Positions 6,518 to 12,773 of a stretch of 12,773 bases of DNA are shown here, one piece after another. The notes beneath the pieces were generated by a model. The model did no database searches. It saw only the letters and a list, made by a program, of their open reading frames with translations, and was not told the origin of the DNA. Origin of the DNA: Clostridiales bacterium (GTDB lineage Bacteria; Bacillota; Clostridia; Lachnospirales; Lachnospiraceae). A program made the translations under genes and the position numbers. The stretch is from assembly GCA_019420405.1 (NCBI GenBank), contig JAHZHF010000063.1, forward strand, positions 1 through 12,773, written 5' to 3'. The stretch's first letter is position 1; each line of letters starts with the position of its first letter.

Positions 6518-6547
6518 TTGACAATAGAAAATGCTGTGATATATCAT
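6518..6547 (+). promoter_or_regulatory. Candidate sigma-A promoter for the DUF5685-J protein-Hsp70 group
   Basis: A perfect -35 TTGACA (6518-6523) is followed after 18 nt by TATCAT (6542-6547, five of six to TATAAT). Transcription would start near 6554, leaving about 55 nt of leader before the ATG at 6610. It stands just after the rnf hairpin and before a gene group of different function. I see nothing resembling a CIRCE element around it. Confidence 0.65.
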
Positions 6548-6609
6548 GTATAACATTGAGGAATCAACTCAGTGACACTGATTCGGACAGATAAGGACGG
6601 GGCGGCTGT

Positions 6610-7434
6610 ATGTTTGGATATATTACATGTAACAAATCAGAGCTTACGGAAGAAGAGAAGAACAGGTATCAGAGTGTATACTGCGGGCTGTGCAGAAATA
6701 TGAAACGGCGCTACGGGCAGATCGAGAGACTCAGCCTGAGCTATGATATGGCGTTTCTTATCCTTTTTCTTTCTTCCCTCTATGAGCCCCAGGAAGAGTG
6801 CGGACAATTCCGCTGCGGAATCCACCCTCTCAGCAAAAGAACCGCGATGGAGAACCGTTTTACGGACTACGCGGCGGATATGACGGTCATCCTGACATAC
6901 TACAAGTGTCTGGATGACTGGAAGGATGAGAAAAAATATATGAGCCGGTGGTACGGAAATCTCCTCAGAGAAGGATATGCAGAGCTGGCGAAGAAATATC
7001 CGCGGCAGTGCAGCAGTATCCGGAAGAGTACGGAAGAACTGAACCGGATTGAGTGTACCGTGTCAGCGGGGCCGGACCTGGCCGTAAACTGTTCGGGAAA
7101 GATGCTGTCGGAGATTTTCGTCTGCGAGGAAGACTTCTGGAGCGGGGGCCTGAGAAGTTTCGGCTATGAACTCGGCCGGTTTATCTATCTTATGGATGCT
7201 GCGATGGATTATGAGGAGGATTTGAAAAAGAAGACCTACAACCCGATGATCAAGATGGGGAAGCGTCCGGAGGAGATGAAACCTGTCCTGAAAATGCCGC
7301 TGGGAAACTGCATGGAAATCTTTGAGAAGCTTCCTCTCGTGCAGGATGCGCATCTGCTCCGCAGCATTTTATACAGTGGTGTCTGGATGCAGTATAATAT
7401 GAGGACAGCCAAGAAGGAGAAAAAGAATGATTGA
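6610..7434 (+). CDS. DUF5685-type helical protein of unknown function, with isoprenoid-synthase-like Asp motifs
   Basis: The 274-residue protein starts with MFGYITCNKSELTEEE and has YCGLCRNMKRRYG at 24-36 and FRCGIHPLSKR at 67-77, which I recognise as marks of the DUF5685 family, whose function is not known to me. It appears mostly helical, with one hydrophobic stretch at 46-57 and no signal peptide. Cysteines C25, C28 and C69 could bind a metal. Two acidic motifs, L101-DDWKDE and L194-MDAAMDYEED with K-rich then YNP to 212, have the spacing of the aspartate motifs of squalene/phytoene synthases; the homology is unproven. The Shine-Dalgarno is weak (GGACGGGG). It overlaps the J-protein gene by eight bases, so the two are likely co-translated. 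The product label is only a family label. Confidence 0.75.
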   Translation: MFGYITCNKSELTEEEKNRYQSVYCGLCRNMKRRYGQIERLSLSYDMAFLILFLSSLYEPQEECGQFRCGIHPLSKRTAMENRFTDYAADMTVILTYYKCLDDWKDEKKYMSRWYGNLLREGYAELAKKYPRQCSSIRKSTEELNRIECTVSAGPDLAVNCSGKMLSEIFVCEEDFWSGGLRSFGYELGRFIYLMDAAMDYEEDLKKKTYNPMIKMGKRPEEMKPVLKMPLGNCMEIFEKLPLVQDAHLLRSILYSGVWMQYNMRTAKKEKKND

Positions 7435-8242
7435 CGATCCATATAAGGTTCTGGGAATCTCAGAAGGCGCAACAAAAGAAGAAATAAAAAAGGCCTACCG
7501 GAAGAAGGCGAAGGAGTACCATCCGGACCTGCACCCGGACGATCCGGAAGCCGCTCAGAAAATGAATGAGGTCAACGAAGCCTATGATATGCTGAATAAT
7601 CCTGAAAAATACCAGCGGCAGAATCACGCCGGATACCAGCGGCAGAGCGGCGCCTACGGAAATTACGGACAGGGTGGCGCGAACCGGGGATACGGGCAGA
7701 ATCAGGGTTACGGTAATCAGGGCTATGGCGGACAGGGATACGGAAACCGCGGGTATGGAAGCGGCGGATACAACAGCGGTCAGAATGGCGGCTGGGGCCC
7801 GTACGGCGGGTTCGGCGGCTTTGAAGAGTTCATCGGCTTCGGATTTGGCGGAGGCGGGGAGCCCCAGAAGCCCCAGGCAGAACCCGGAGACGACGGTGAT
7901 ATCCGTCAGGCCATTGATTTTATCAATATGCAGCAGTATAAATATGCAGATGACACCCTGAATTCGATTCCGGGGGCACGAAGGGACGCCCGGTGGTATT
8001 ATTTGAGCGCTCTTGCTAATTACGGCATGGACAATCAGATCTACGCACTCGACCAGATCCAGCGGGCGATTCAGAAAGATCCTTCAAACGCCGTTTACCG
8101 CCGGACACTGCAGGCATTCCAGCAGAGAAGCCGGGAATACGACCAGAACGGACAGGAATTCACAAACTATGCGGACACATTGAACAGAGCCTGCACCACA
8201 TTCTGTCTGCTGCAGTTTTTCTGTATGTTCTGCCGGTGCTGA
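7427..8242 (+). CDS. J-domain (DnaJ-like) co-chaperone with a Gly/Tyr-rich linker and Cys-rich tail
   Basis: A 271-residue J protein. The J domain occupies about 3-62 and has the obligatory HPD at 32-34, so it should stimulate Hsp70 ATPase. It is not canonical DnaJ: the four CxxCxGxG zinc repeats and the DnaJ C-terminal domains are absent. A Gly/Tyr/Asn/Gln-rich linker (69-145) contains 5-residue repeats, followed by an alpha-helical region (about 155-240) with TPR-like spacing (YYLSALANYGM, DQIQRAIQKDPSNAVYR). The last 16 residues are hydrophobic with five cysteines (C256, C260, C266, C269, C271). The start codon lies inside the preceding gene (ATGATTGA overlap), with AAGGAGA just upstream. 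An Hsp70 gene follows 56 nt later and is the obvious partner. The substrate is unknown. Confidence 0.88.
   Translation: MIDDPYKVLGISEGATKEEIKKAYRKKAKEYHPDLHPDDPEAAQKMNEVNEAYDMLNNPEKYQRQNHAGYQRQSGAYGNYGQGGANRGYGQNQGYGNQGYGGQGYGNRGYGSGGYNSGQNGGWGPYGGFGGFEEFIGFGFGGGGEPQKPQAEPGDDGDIRQAIDFINMQQYKYADDTLNSIPGARRDARWYYLSALANYGMDNQIYALDQIQRAIQKDPSNAVYRRTLQAFQQRSREYDQNGQEFTNYADTLNRACTTFCLLQFFCMFCRC
7703..7777 (+). repeat. Five in-frame 15-nt repeats coding Gly-Tyr-Gly units in the J protein
   Basis: Five consecutive 15-base units, beginning CAGGGTTACGGTAAT and CAGGGCTATGGCGGA, encode QGYGN, QGYGG, QGYGN, RGYGS and GGYNS (residues 93-117). Third codon positions differ between copies, so selection appears to act on the protein rather than on a very recent DNA duplication. 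Slippage could still vary the copy number between strains. Confidence 0.75.
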
Positions 8243-8298
8243 TATACGCTCCGCGAGGATGCGCAGAGCAAAAATGATAAAGGAGATGTAAGAAAATA

Positions 8299-10056
8299 AT
8301 GGGAAAAGTAATTGGGATTGATCTGGGAACGACAAACAGCTGCGTTTCTGTGGTGGAGAATAATGCTCCGGTCATTATACCTGCCGCATCCGGGAATATG
8401 ACGACCCCGAGTGTGGTTGCCTTCACCTCCAAGGGCGAGCGTCTTGTGGGCGAACGCGCCAGGAGACAGGCAGTCACAAACACAGAGCGCACGATCAGCT
8501 CCATTAAGCGCCATATGGGGGATAAATGGACGGTCAGAATCGACGGGACAGAATATAATCCCCAGATGATCAGCGCCATGATCCTTATGCAGCTCAAGAA
8601 AGACGCGGAAGAATTTTTAGGGGAGCCGGTGACGGAAGCGGTGATCACCGTTCCGGCCTATTTTAACGATATCCAGAGGCAGGCGACGAAGGATGCAGGA
8701 AGGATCGCCGGGCTTAATGTAAAGCGGATCATCAATGAGCCCACCAGCGCCGCTCTGTCTTACGGTCTGAACCACGGGGAGCCTCAGAAAGTCATGGTAT
8801 ATGATCTAGGCGGAGGTACTTTTGACGTGTCAATCATAGAGATCGGCGAGGGTGTGATAGAAGTTCTGGCGACAGCGGGCGACAACCACCTTGGCGGCGA
8901 TGATTTTGACGAGCGGATCACCGACTGGATCGTGAGAAAGTTCCGTGAGGAACACCGGATTGATCTGACCCGGGATTTCATGGCGATGCAGAGAGTCAGC
9001 GACGCGGCGGAGCAGGCGAAAAAAGAGCTCTCTACGAATGATACGGCGCATATCCTGCAGCCCTATCTGATCCAGAACAAGGGCGAGTCCCTTCATCTGG
9101 ATATGACTCTGACAAGAGCAGAATTTGAATCTCTGGTTCAGGATCTGATCGAGCGGACGGCAGATCCGGTCAGAAATGCGTTAAATGATGCCGGGATCGC
9201 ACCCTCAGAACTCGGGAAGGTACTGCTCGTCGGAGGCTCGACGAGAATTCCGGCTGTGCAGAATAAAGTGCGTGCACTGACAGGGAAAGAGCCCTCGAAA
9301 AATATCAATCCGGATGAGTGCGTCGCACAGGGAGCGGCGATCCTTGGCAGCACGCTGACAGGAAACGGACTGGTAGCAGCAGGGACGGGGCAGAACCTGC
9401 TCCTGCTGGACGTGACTCCGCTGAGTCTCTCCATCGAGACGGTAGGTGGCGTGGCTACCAGGGTAGTCGAGAGGAACACAACGCTTCCCACAAGGTATTC
9501 CCAGATCTTTTCCACGGCTGCGCCTTATCAGAAGTCCGTCGATATCCATGTCCTTCAGGGCGAGCGCCCGATGGCGAGGGACAACAAGACCATCGGAAAA
9601 TTCAAACTGAAAGGGATCAAGGCAGCTCCGGCCGGAGTGCCCAGAATCGAAGTGACATTCGATATTGATACGAACGGTATCCTGAAGGTATCTGCCAGAG
9701 ACCTGGATACCGGAAAGGAACAGTCTATCGTCATTACCGCGGACGACAGAATGTCTGACAGCGAGATCGCCTCTGCCATGCAGGACGCGAGAAATTATGC
9801 GGAACATGATCAGGTCAGAAGAGATGCGATTGAGCTTTTGGGCGAGGCTCAGAAATTGTTAGACCAGACTGACCAGAGGGTGAAAGCAGCCGGAAAGCAG
9901 CTTGACCGCTCCGTTAAAAAAGAAGTGAAAAACAGCACCAATAATCTCCGAAAACTGGCAGGCAAATGCCGGCTCGACAAAGTGGAGCGCCAGGAACTGG
10001 ATGCAATCCGTTCTGCCATGACCGAGCTGGAGGCCGCAGCGGCAAAGCTGCCCTGA
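8299..10056 (+). CDS. Hsp70 family chaperone, DnaK paralogue
   Basis: ATP-dependent chaperone of 585 residues. The nucleotide-binding domain is complete: phosphate-1 loop GIDLGTTNS (6-14), TVPAYF (118-122 region), phosphate-2 DLGGGTFDVS (169-178), and the adenosine motif VGGSTRIP (311-318). The interdomain linker is LLLLDVTPLSL (367-377), then a substrate-binding beta domain to about 480 and a helical lid to 585. Differences from housekeeping DnaK: shorter by some 25-50 residues, SIET instead of GIET after the linker, and no acidic C-terminal tail (it ends AAAAKLP). There is no hrcA, grpE or canonical dnaJ next to it and no CIRCE. It is therefore probably a second, specialised DnaK working with the J protein just upstream. 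The Shine-Dalgarno AAAGGAGATG (8279-8288) is slightly far from the ATG. Family assignment is secure; the paralogue status is inferred from context. Confidence 0.93.
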   Translation: MGKVIGIDLGTTNSCVSVVENNAPVIIPAASGNMTTPSVVAFTSKGERLVGERARRQAVTNTERTISSIKRHMGDKWTVRIDGTEYNPQMISAMILMQLKKDAEEFLGEPVTEAVITVPAYFNDIQRQATKDAGRIAGLNVKRIINEPTSAALSYGLNHGEPQKVMVYDLGGGTFDVSIIEIGEGVIEVLATAGDNHLGGDDFDERITDWIVRKFREEHRIDLTRDFMAMQRVSDAAEQAKKELSTNDTAHILQPYLIQNKGESLHLDMTLTRAEFESLVQDLIERTADPVRNALNDAGIAPSELGKVLLVGGSTRIPAVQNKVRALTGKEPSKNINPDECVAQGAAILGSTLTGNGLVAAGTGQNLLLLDVTPLSLSIETVGGVATRVVERNTTLPTRYSQIFSTAAPYQKSVDIHVLQGERPMARDNKTIGKFKLKGIKAAPAGVPRIEVTFDIDTNGILKVSARDLDTGKEQSIVITADDRMSDSEIASAMQDARNYAEHDQVRRDAIELLGEAQKLLDQTDQRVKAAGKQLDRSVKKEVKNSTNNLRKLAGKCRLDKVERQELDAIRSAMTELEAAAAKLP

Positions 10057-10080
10057 TGCTCCGGATACCCGAACGTGTGG

Positions 10081-10109
10081 TTGCATAATGAAGATCTGTA
10101 TGCTATGAT
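10081..10109 (+). promoter_or_regulatory. Extended -10 promoter before the NusG-domain-II gene
   Basis: TTGCAT (10081-10086) and TATGAT (10104-10109) are separated by 17 nt, and TGC (10101-10103) sits directly before the -10, giving a TGn extended -10. The start would be near 10116, so the leader to the ATG at 10133 is only about 17 nt, just enough for the AAAGGGG ribosome site (10119-10125). It lies in the 76-nt gap after the Hsp70 gene, where I find no terminator. Confidence 0.6.
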
Positions 10110-10132
10110 ATTGAGGGCAAAGGGGTACGGGT

Positions 10133-10516
10133 ATGAAGAGAAATGACTGGATTTTGGCGGCTGGCGTGATCGCCGCCGCCGTTCTTATTTTCTGCGTCCA
10201 GCTTTTCCGCGGCTTTTCGGTGGAGAGCGCTGTCGCTGTGGTCACTGTGTCCGGGGAAAATTACGGATCATACAGCCTGGATCAGAATCAGACGGTAGAG
10301 ATCAATGAGACAAACCGCCTGGTGATTGAAGACGGATCAGTGCGGATGGAGTGGGCGGACTGTCCGGACCAGCTCTGCGTGCAGCACAGAGGGATCAGCC
10401 GAGACGGAGAGAGCATTATCTGTCTTCCGAATCAGATTGTCATTTCGGTAGAGAGCGCTGGGGAAACCGCTGAGGGAACCGGACTGGACGGCGTTGTGGG
10501 AAGGGGAGACTTATGA
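10133..10516 (+). CDS. NusG domain II-containing membrane-anchored protein (EetA-like)
   Basis: A 127-residue protein with an N-terminal membrane anchor (about 6-26) and an exported NusG-domain-II fold (about 32-107). The family signature is present: C77-PDQL-C82-VQHRG, then IIC97-LPN and QIVISV. The three cysteines are typical of this family and could form a disulfide or bind a cofactor. It is not the transcription factor NusG, which lacks an anchor and has a KOW domain. Its ATGA overlap with the next gene, a Gx-family transporter, reproduces the pair known as EetA-EetB in flavin-based extracellular electron transfer loci of Listeria and relatives (from memory). The last 20 residues are low in complexity. 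Exact role unknown. Confidence 0.82.
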   Translation: MKRNDWILAAGVIAAAVLIFCVQLFRGFSVESAVAVVTVSGENYGSYSLDQNQTVEINETNRLVIEDGSVRMEWADCPDQLCVQHRGISRDGESIICLPNQIVISVESAGETAEGTGLDGVVGRGDL

Positions 10517-11007
10517 AGAACAGAACCGCTTATTTCGGCGTTTTTACAGCTTTGGCGCTCATTTTCAGCTATGTGGAAACTCTGATTCCCATTCAGTTCG
10601 GGATACCGGGCGCAAAATTGGGTCTTGCGAATCTCGTGATCGTTATCGTACTTTATAAGACGGACTGGAAGGAAGCTCTCCTTTTATCTGTGGTCAGGAT
10701 TGTTCTGTCGGGATTCATCTTCGGGAACTTATTCAGCATCATATACAGTCTGGCCGGAGGGATACTGAGTCTGGCTGTCATGGCGGCAATCCGGAAAGAC
10801 AAGGGATTCAGCGTCATCGGTGTGAGTATGGCGGGAGGCGTATGCCACAATATCGGCCAGCTTATCGTTGCGATGATTGTTGTGCAGACCTATCAGGTGG
10901 GGTATTATCTTCCGGTTCTTTTGATCGCGGGGCTTGCGACAGGAACGCTGATCGGCGTGATTTCTTCGGGCGTACTCAAAAGACTCAGCAATCTTGTGTT
11001 AATATAA
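10513..11007 (+). CDS. Gx transporter family membrane protein (Hpre_diP_synt_I family, EetB-like)
   Basis: A 164-residue integral membrane protein with about five or six hydrophobic segments (near 7-27, 36-48, 56-75, 78-93, 99-125 and 131-155). Conserved glycine/asparagine motifs of the family are seen: IPGAKLGLAN (31-40), GNLFSIIYSLAGG (71-83) and GGVCHNIGQL (108-117). The Pfam family is named after heptaprenyl diphosphate synthase component I, but the protein looks like a small ECF-S-like transporter rather than an enzyme, and substrate is unknown. It overlaps the NusG-domain-II gene by four bases (ATGA), which argues for joint function. ruvA follows after 29 nt without an evident promoter or terminator, so read-through into ruvAB is likely. 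Confidence 0.85.
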   Translation: MKNRTAYFGVFTALALIFSYVETLIPIQFGIPGAKLGLANLVIVIVLYKTDWKEALLLSVVRIVLSGFIFGNLFSIIYSLAGGILSLAVMAAIRKDKGFSVIGVSMAGGVCHNIGQLIVAMIVVQTYQVGYYLPVLLIAGLATGTLIGVISSGVLKRLSNLVLI

Positions 11008-11036
11008 TAAACAGACAATAAAAACAAGGGGGAACA

Positions 11037-11645
11037 ATGATTTCATATCTAAGAGGTGAACTGGCGGCAGTGGAGGAAGAGAAAGCAGTGATCGACGTCG
11101 GGGGCGTCGGGTATGGCGTATTTATGCCCAAGCAGGCTCTTTCCCTTCTGCCGGCAGTAGGAAATGAAATAAAAATTTATACTTATCTCAATGTGAGAGA
11201 GGACGCGATGCAGCTTTTCGGTTTCCTGACCCGGGACGACCTGGAGATCTACAAGCAGGTCATCGGAGTGAGCGGAATCGGCCCGAAAGGCGGCCTTAAT
11301 ATCTTGTCCTGCATGTCGCCGGACGAACTTCGGTTTGCGATCATGTCGGGTGATGTAAAGGCGATCTCCGCAGCGCCGGGAATCGGGAAAAAGACGGCGG
11401 AGAAACTGATCGTGGAGCTGCGGGACAAAGTGGACATTGAGACTGTGCTTGATCATGCGGCAAACGGACAGGAGCGCGCAAATGTGGGGGCATCTTCCGA
11501 CAATGAAATGCACGCAGAGGCAGTTCAGGCCCTTGTCGCACTTGGCTATGGAAGCTCCGAGAGTCTCCGGGCAGTGAAGAAGACGTCTCCGGAGTGCGCT
11601 TCCGTCGAAGAAATATTAAAAGAAGCGTTGAAATATCTGTTTTGA
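11037..11645 (+). CDS. ruvA: Holliday junction branch migration protein RuvA
   Basis: DNA-binding subunit of the RuvAB complex; tetramers hold the four-way junction while RuvB pumps DNA. The protein is 202 residues, normal for RuvA. Domain I (OB fold) is about 1-63, starting MISYLRGEL. Domain II has two helix-hairpin-helix motifs (VSGIGPKGGLNIL, 78-90, and APGIGKKTAEKLI, 113-125). A flexible linker spans about 137-157, and domain III (about 158-202, with QALVALGY) contacts RuvB. ATG 11037 has AAGGGGGA just upstream. ruvB starts 35 nt after the stop, the usual order. ruvC is not in the window, which is common in Firmicutes, where RecU resolves junctions. Confidence 0.97.
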   Translation: MISYLRGELAAVEEEKAVIDVGGVGYGVFMPKQALSLLPAVGNEIKIYTYLNVREDAMQLFGFLTRDDLEIYKQVIGVSGIGPKGGLNILSCMSPDELRFAIMSGDVKAISAAPGIGKKTAEKLIVELRDKVDIETVLDHAANGQERANVGASSDNEMHAEAVQALVALGYGSSESLRAVKKTSPECASVEEILKEALKYLF

Positions 11646-11680
11646 TGCGGCAAATGGTAACAGTACAGGGATGAGTTGAC

Positions 11681-12685
11681 ATGGGAAAACGAATAATTAC
11701 TACGGAAAATCTGGAAGAAGATATTAAGATCGAGGGAGAACTGCGCCCTCAGCTTTTAACAGAATATATCGGCCAGGAGAAGGCAAAGCAGACCCTGAGC
11801 GTCTATATCGCGGCCGCAAAGGCCAGAGGCGAAGCGCTGGACCACGTTCTCTTTTACGGCCCGCCCGGCCTTGGAAAGACCACTCTTGCCGGGATCATTG
11901 CAAACGAGATGGGCGTGCACATGAAGGTTACCTCCGGCCCGGCTATTGAAAAGCCGGGAGAGATGGCGGCAATTTTAAACAGTCTCCAGGAGAATGATGT
12001 GCTCTTCGTAGACGAGATCCACCGGCTCAACCGTCAGGTAGAGGAAGTTCTCTATCCGGCCATGGAAGATTATGCTATTGATATCATGATCGGGAAAGGA
12101 GCGGGCGCGCGCTCAATCCGTCTGAATCTGCCGAAGTTTACGCTGGTCGGGGCAACCACAAGAGCGGGAATGCTGACCGCGCCTTTAAGAGACCGCTTCG
12201 GCGTGGTAAACCGGCTTGAGTTCTATACAGACCAGGAGTTAAAAACGATCATCCTGCGGTCGGCGAAAGTGCTGGATGTAGAGATCGAGGAGGAAGGAGC
12301 CCTGGAGCTGGCCAGGAGATCGAGAGGGACTCCCAGACTCGCGAATCGTCTGTTAAAGCGGGTCCGCGATTTCGCACAGGTGAAATACGACGGAAAGATC
12401 ACGAAAAAAGTGGCAGATTATGCACTGGATCTTCTTGATGTAGATAAATACGGCCTGGATCATATCGACCGAAGCATCCTGCTGACGATGATTGAGAAAT
12501 TCCAGGGAGGCCCTGTGGGTCTGGACACACTGGCCGCGGCGATCTCCGAGGACGCGGGGACGCTGGAAGATGTGTATGAGCCATATCTTCTGAAAAACGG
12601 GTTTATTCAGCGTACACCCCGGGGGAGGGTTGTGACGGAGTTTGCGTACAGACATCTCGGGATACCGATGCTTTCGGACGAATGA
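11681..12685 (+). CDS. ruvB: Holliday junction branch migration helicase RuvB
   Basis: Hexameric AAA+ motor that drives branch migration with RuvA in recombinational repair. The protein is 334 residues, standard. Motifs in order: RPQLLTEYIGQ (22-32), Walker A GPPGLGKTT (60-68), Walker B FVDEIHR (109-115), sensor 1 GATTRAG (157-163), arginine-finger region LRDRFG (169-174), sensor 2 RGTPRLANR (215-223), and a C-terminal winged helix with TPRGRVVTEFAYRHLG (312-327). All catalytic residues are present. The start has a modest AGGGATG (11667-11673) upstream. It ends 88 nt before the window edge. Identity is secure. Confidence 0.98.
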   Translation: MGKRIITTENLEEDIKIEGELRPQLLTEYIGQEKAKQTLSVYIAAAKARGEALDHVLFYGPPGLGKTTLAGIIANEMGVHMKVTSGPAIEKPGEMAAILNSLQENDVLFVDEIHRLNRQVEEVLYPAMEDYAIDIMIGKGAGARSIRLNLPKFTLVGATTRAGMLTAPLRDRFGVVNRLEFYTDQELKTIILRSAKVLDVEIEEEGALELARRSRGTPRLANRLLKRVRDFAQVKYDGKITKKVADYALDLLDVDKYGLDHIDRSILLTMIEKFQGGPVGLDTLAAAISEDAGTLEDVYEPYLLKNGFIQRTPRGRVVTEFAYRHLGIPMLSDE

Positions 12686-12717
12686 TTTAATGGCAGCTAT
12701 TTAGTTCAATAACGTTT

Positions 12718-12757
12718 TTGTCAAAATGTGTCCGGAAGCGGAGCGAAGTTTTGACAA
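12718..12757 (+). repeat. Inverted repeat downstream of ruvB (operator, terminator-like hairpin or dispersed repeat)
   Basis: TTGTCAAAA (12718-12726) and TTTTGACAA (12749-12757) are perfect 9-bp inverted copies around 22 nt that contain a smaller TCCG/CGGA hairpin (12731-12734 with 12739-12742). No T tract follows, so it is not a standard terminator. Each arm contains TTGACA reading outwards, so the right arm (12751-12756) could also be the -35 of a promoter whose -10 would lie at or past the window end. Function unknown. Confidence 0.45.
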
Positions 12758-12773
12758 TATGTATTCTGTGAAA

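Noticed and set aside
8243..8298. Heat-shock operator or separate promoter before the Hsp70 gene
   Set aside because: The 56-nt gap shows no CIRCE dyad and no convincing -35/-10 pair, only the Shine-Dalgarno.
8160..8648. Minus-strand open frame of 162 codons opposite the J protein and Hsp70 junction
   Set aside because: It overlaps two secure genes on the other strand and the Hsp70 ribosome site.
9205..9807. Minus-strand open frame of 200 codons opposite the Hsp70 gene
   Set aside because: Hsp70 genes commonly give long antisense frames from codon bias; no ribosome site or family resemblance seen.
10133..10516. Annotation as transcription elongation factor NusG
   Set aside because: Only domain II resembles NusG; the membrane anchor, the CPDxxC and CxPN cysteines and the missing KOW domain point to the exported family.

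Overview
This window looks like a stretch of chromosome from an anaerobic, low-to-mid GC Firmicute, most likely a gut Lachnospiraceae (Clostridia). The grounds are a clostridial-type Rnf operon in the order rnfCDGEAB, Gram-positive Shine-Dalgarno sequences before almost every gene, a four-domain S1 protein of the type that is often the tail of an IspH-S1 fusion in this family, and a NusG-domain-II/Gx-transporter gene pair. Every gene is on the + strand. I see no rRNA, tRNA, CRISPR array, insertion sequence, phage gene or clear sign of recent transfer.

Layout: (1) 8-1096, an S1-domain protein (RpsA-like) that begins almost at the window edge and may be the 3' part of a longer gene, closed by an intrinsic terminator at 1110-1153. 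(2) 1097-1366, an AT-rich gap with a weak candidate promoter and three dyad symmetries, the last of which overlaps the rnfC Shine-Dalgarno. (3) 1367-6362, six tightly packed rnf genes encoding the ferredoxin:NAD+ oxidoreductase that pumps Na+ or H+. RnfD and RnfG carry intact covalent-FMN motifs, RnfC and RnfB carry the iron-sulfur clusters, and RnfE and RnfA carry the membrane cysteine pair. A very strong GC-rich hairpin follows at 6375-6427. (4) 6610-10056, a candidate promoter and a three-gene group: a DUF5685-type helical protein, a J-domain protein with a Gly/Tyr-rich repeat linker and a cysteine-rich tail, and an Hsp70 (DnaK paralogue) without grpE, hrcA or CIRCE nearby. (5) 10081-11007, a good extended -10 promoter driving a NusG-domain-II membrane-anchored protein and a Gx-family membrane protein, the pair called EetA/EetB in flavin-based extracellular electron transfer loci. 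(6) 11037-12685, ruvA and ruvB, the Holliday-junction branch-migration motor. (7) 12686-12773, an intergenic end holding a perfect 9-bp inverted repeat.

How the parts work together: Rnf converts the redox drop between reduced ferredoxin and NAD+ into an ion gradient. Its FMN subunits need a flavin transferase (ApbE/Ftp) that is not in this window. The DUF5685-J-Hsp70 group looks like a dedicated, non-canonical chaperone module, with a J protein supplying clients to its own Hsp70. The most interesting unexplained signals are the resemblance of the DUF5685 protein to squalene/phytoene-synthase aspartate motifs, the unusual J protein, the cysteine-rich extension of RnfE, and the dyad-rich rnf leader. 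Most of the rest is well-known housekeeping content.
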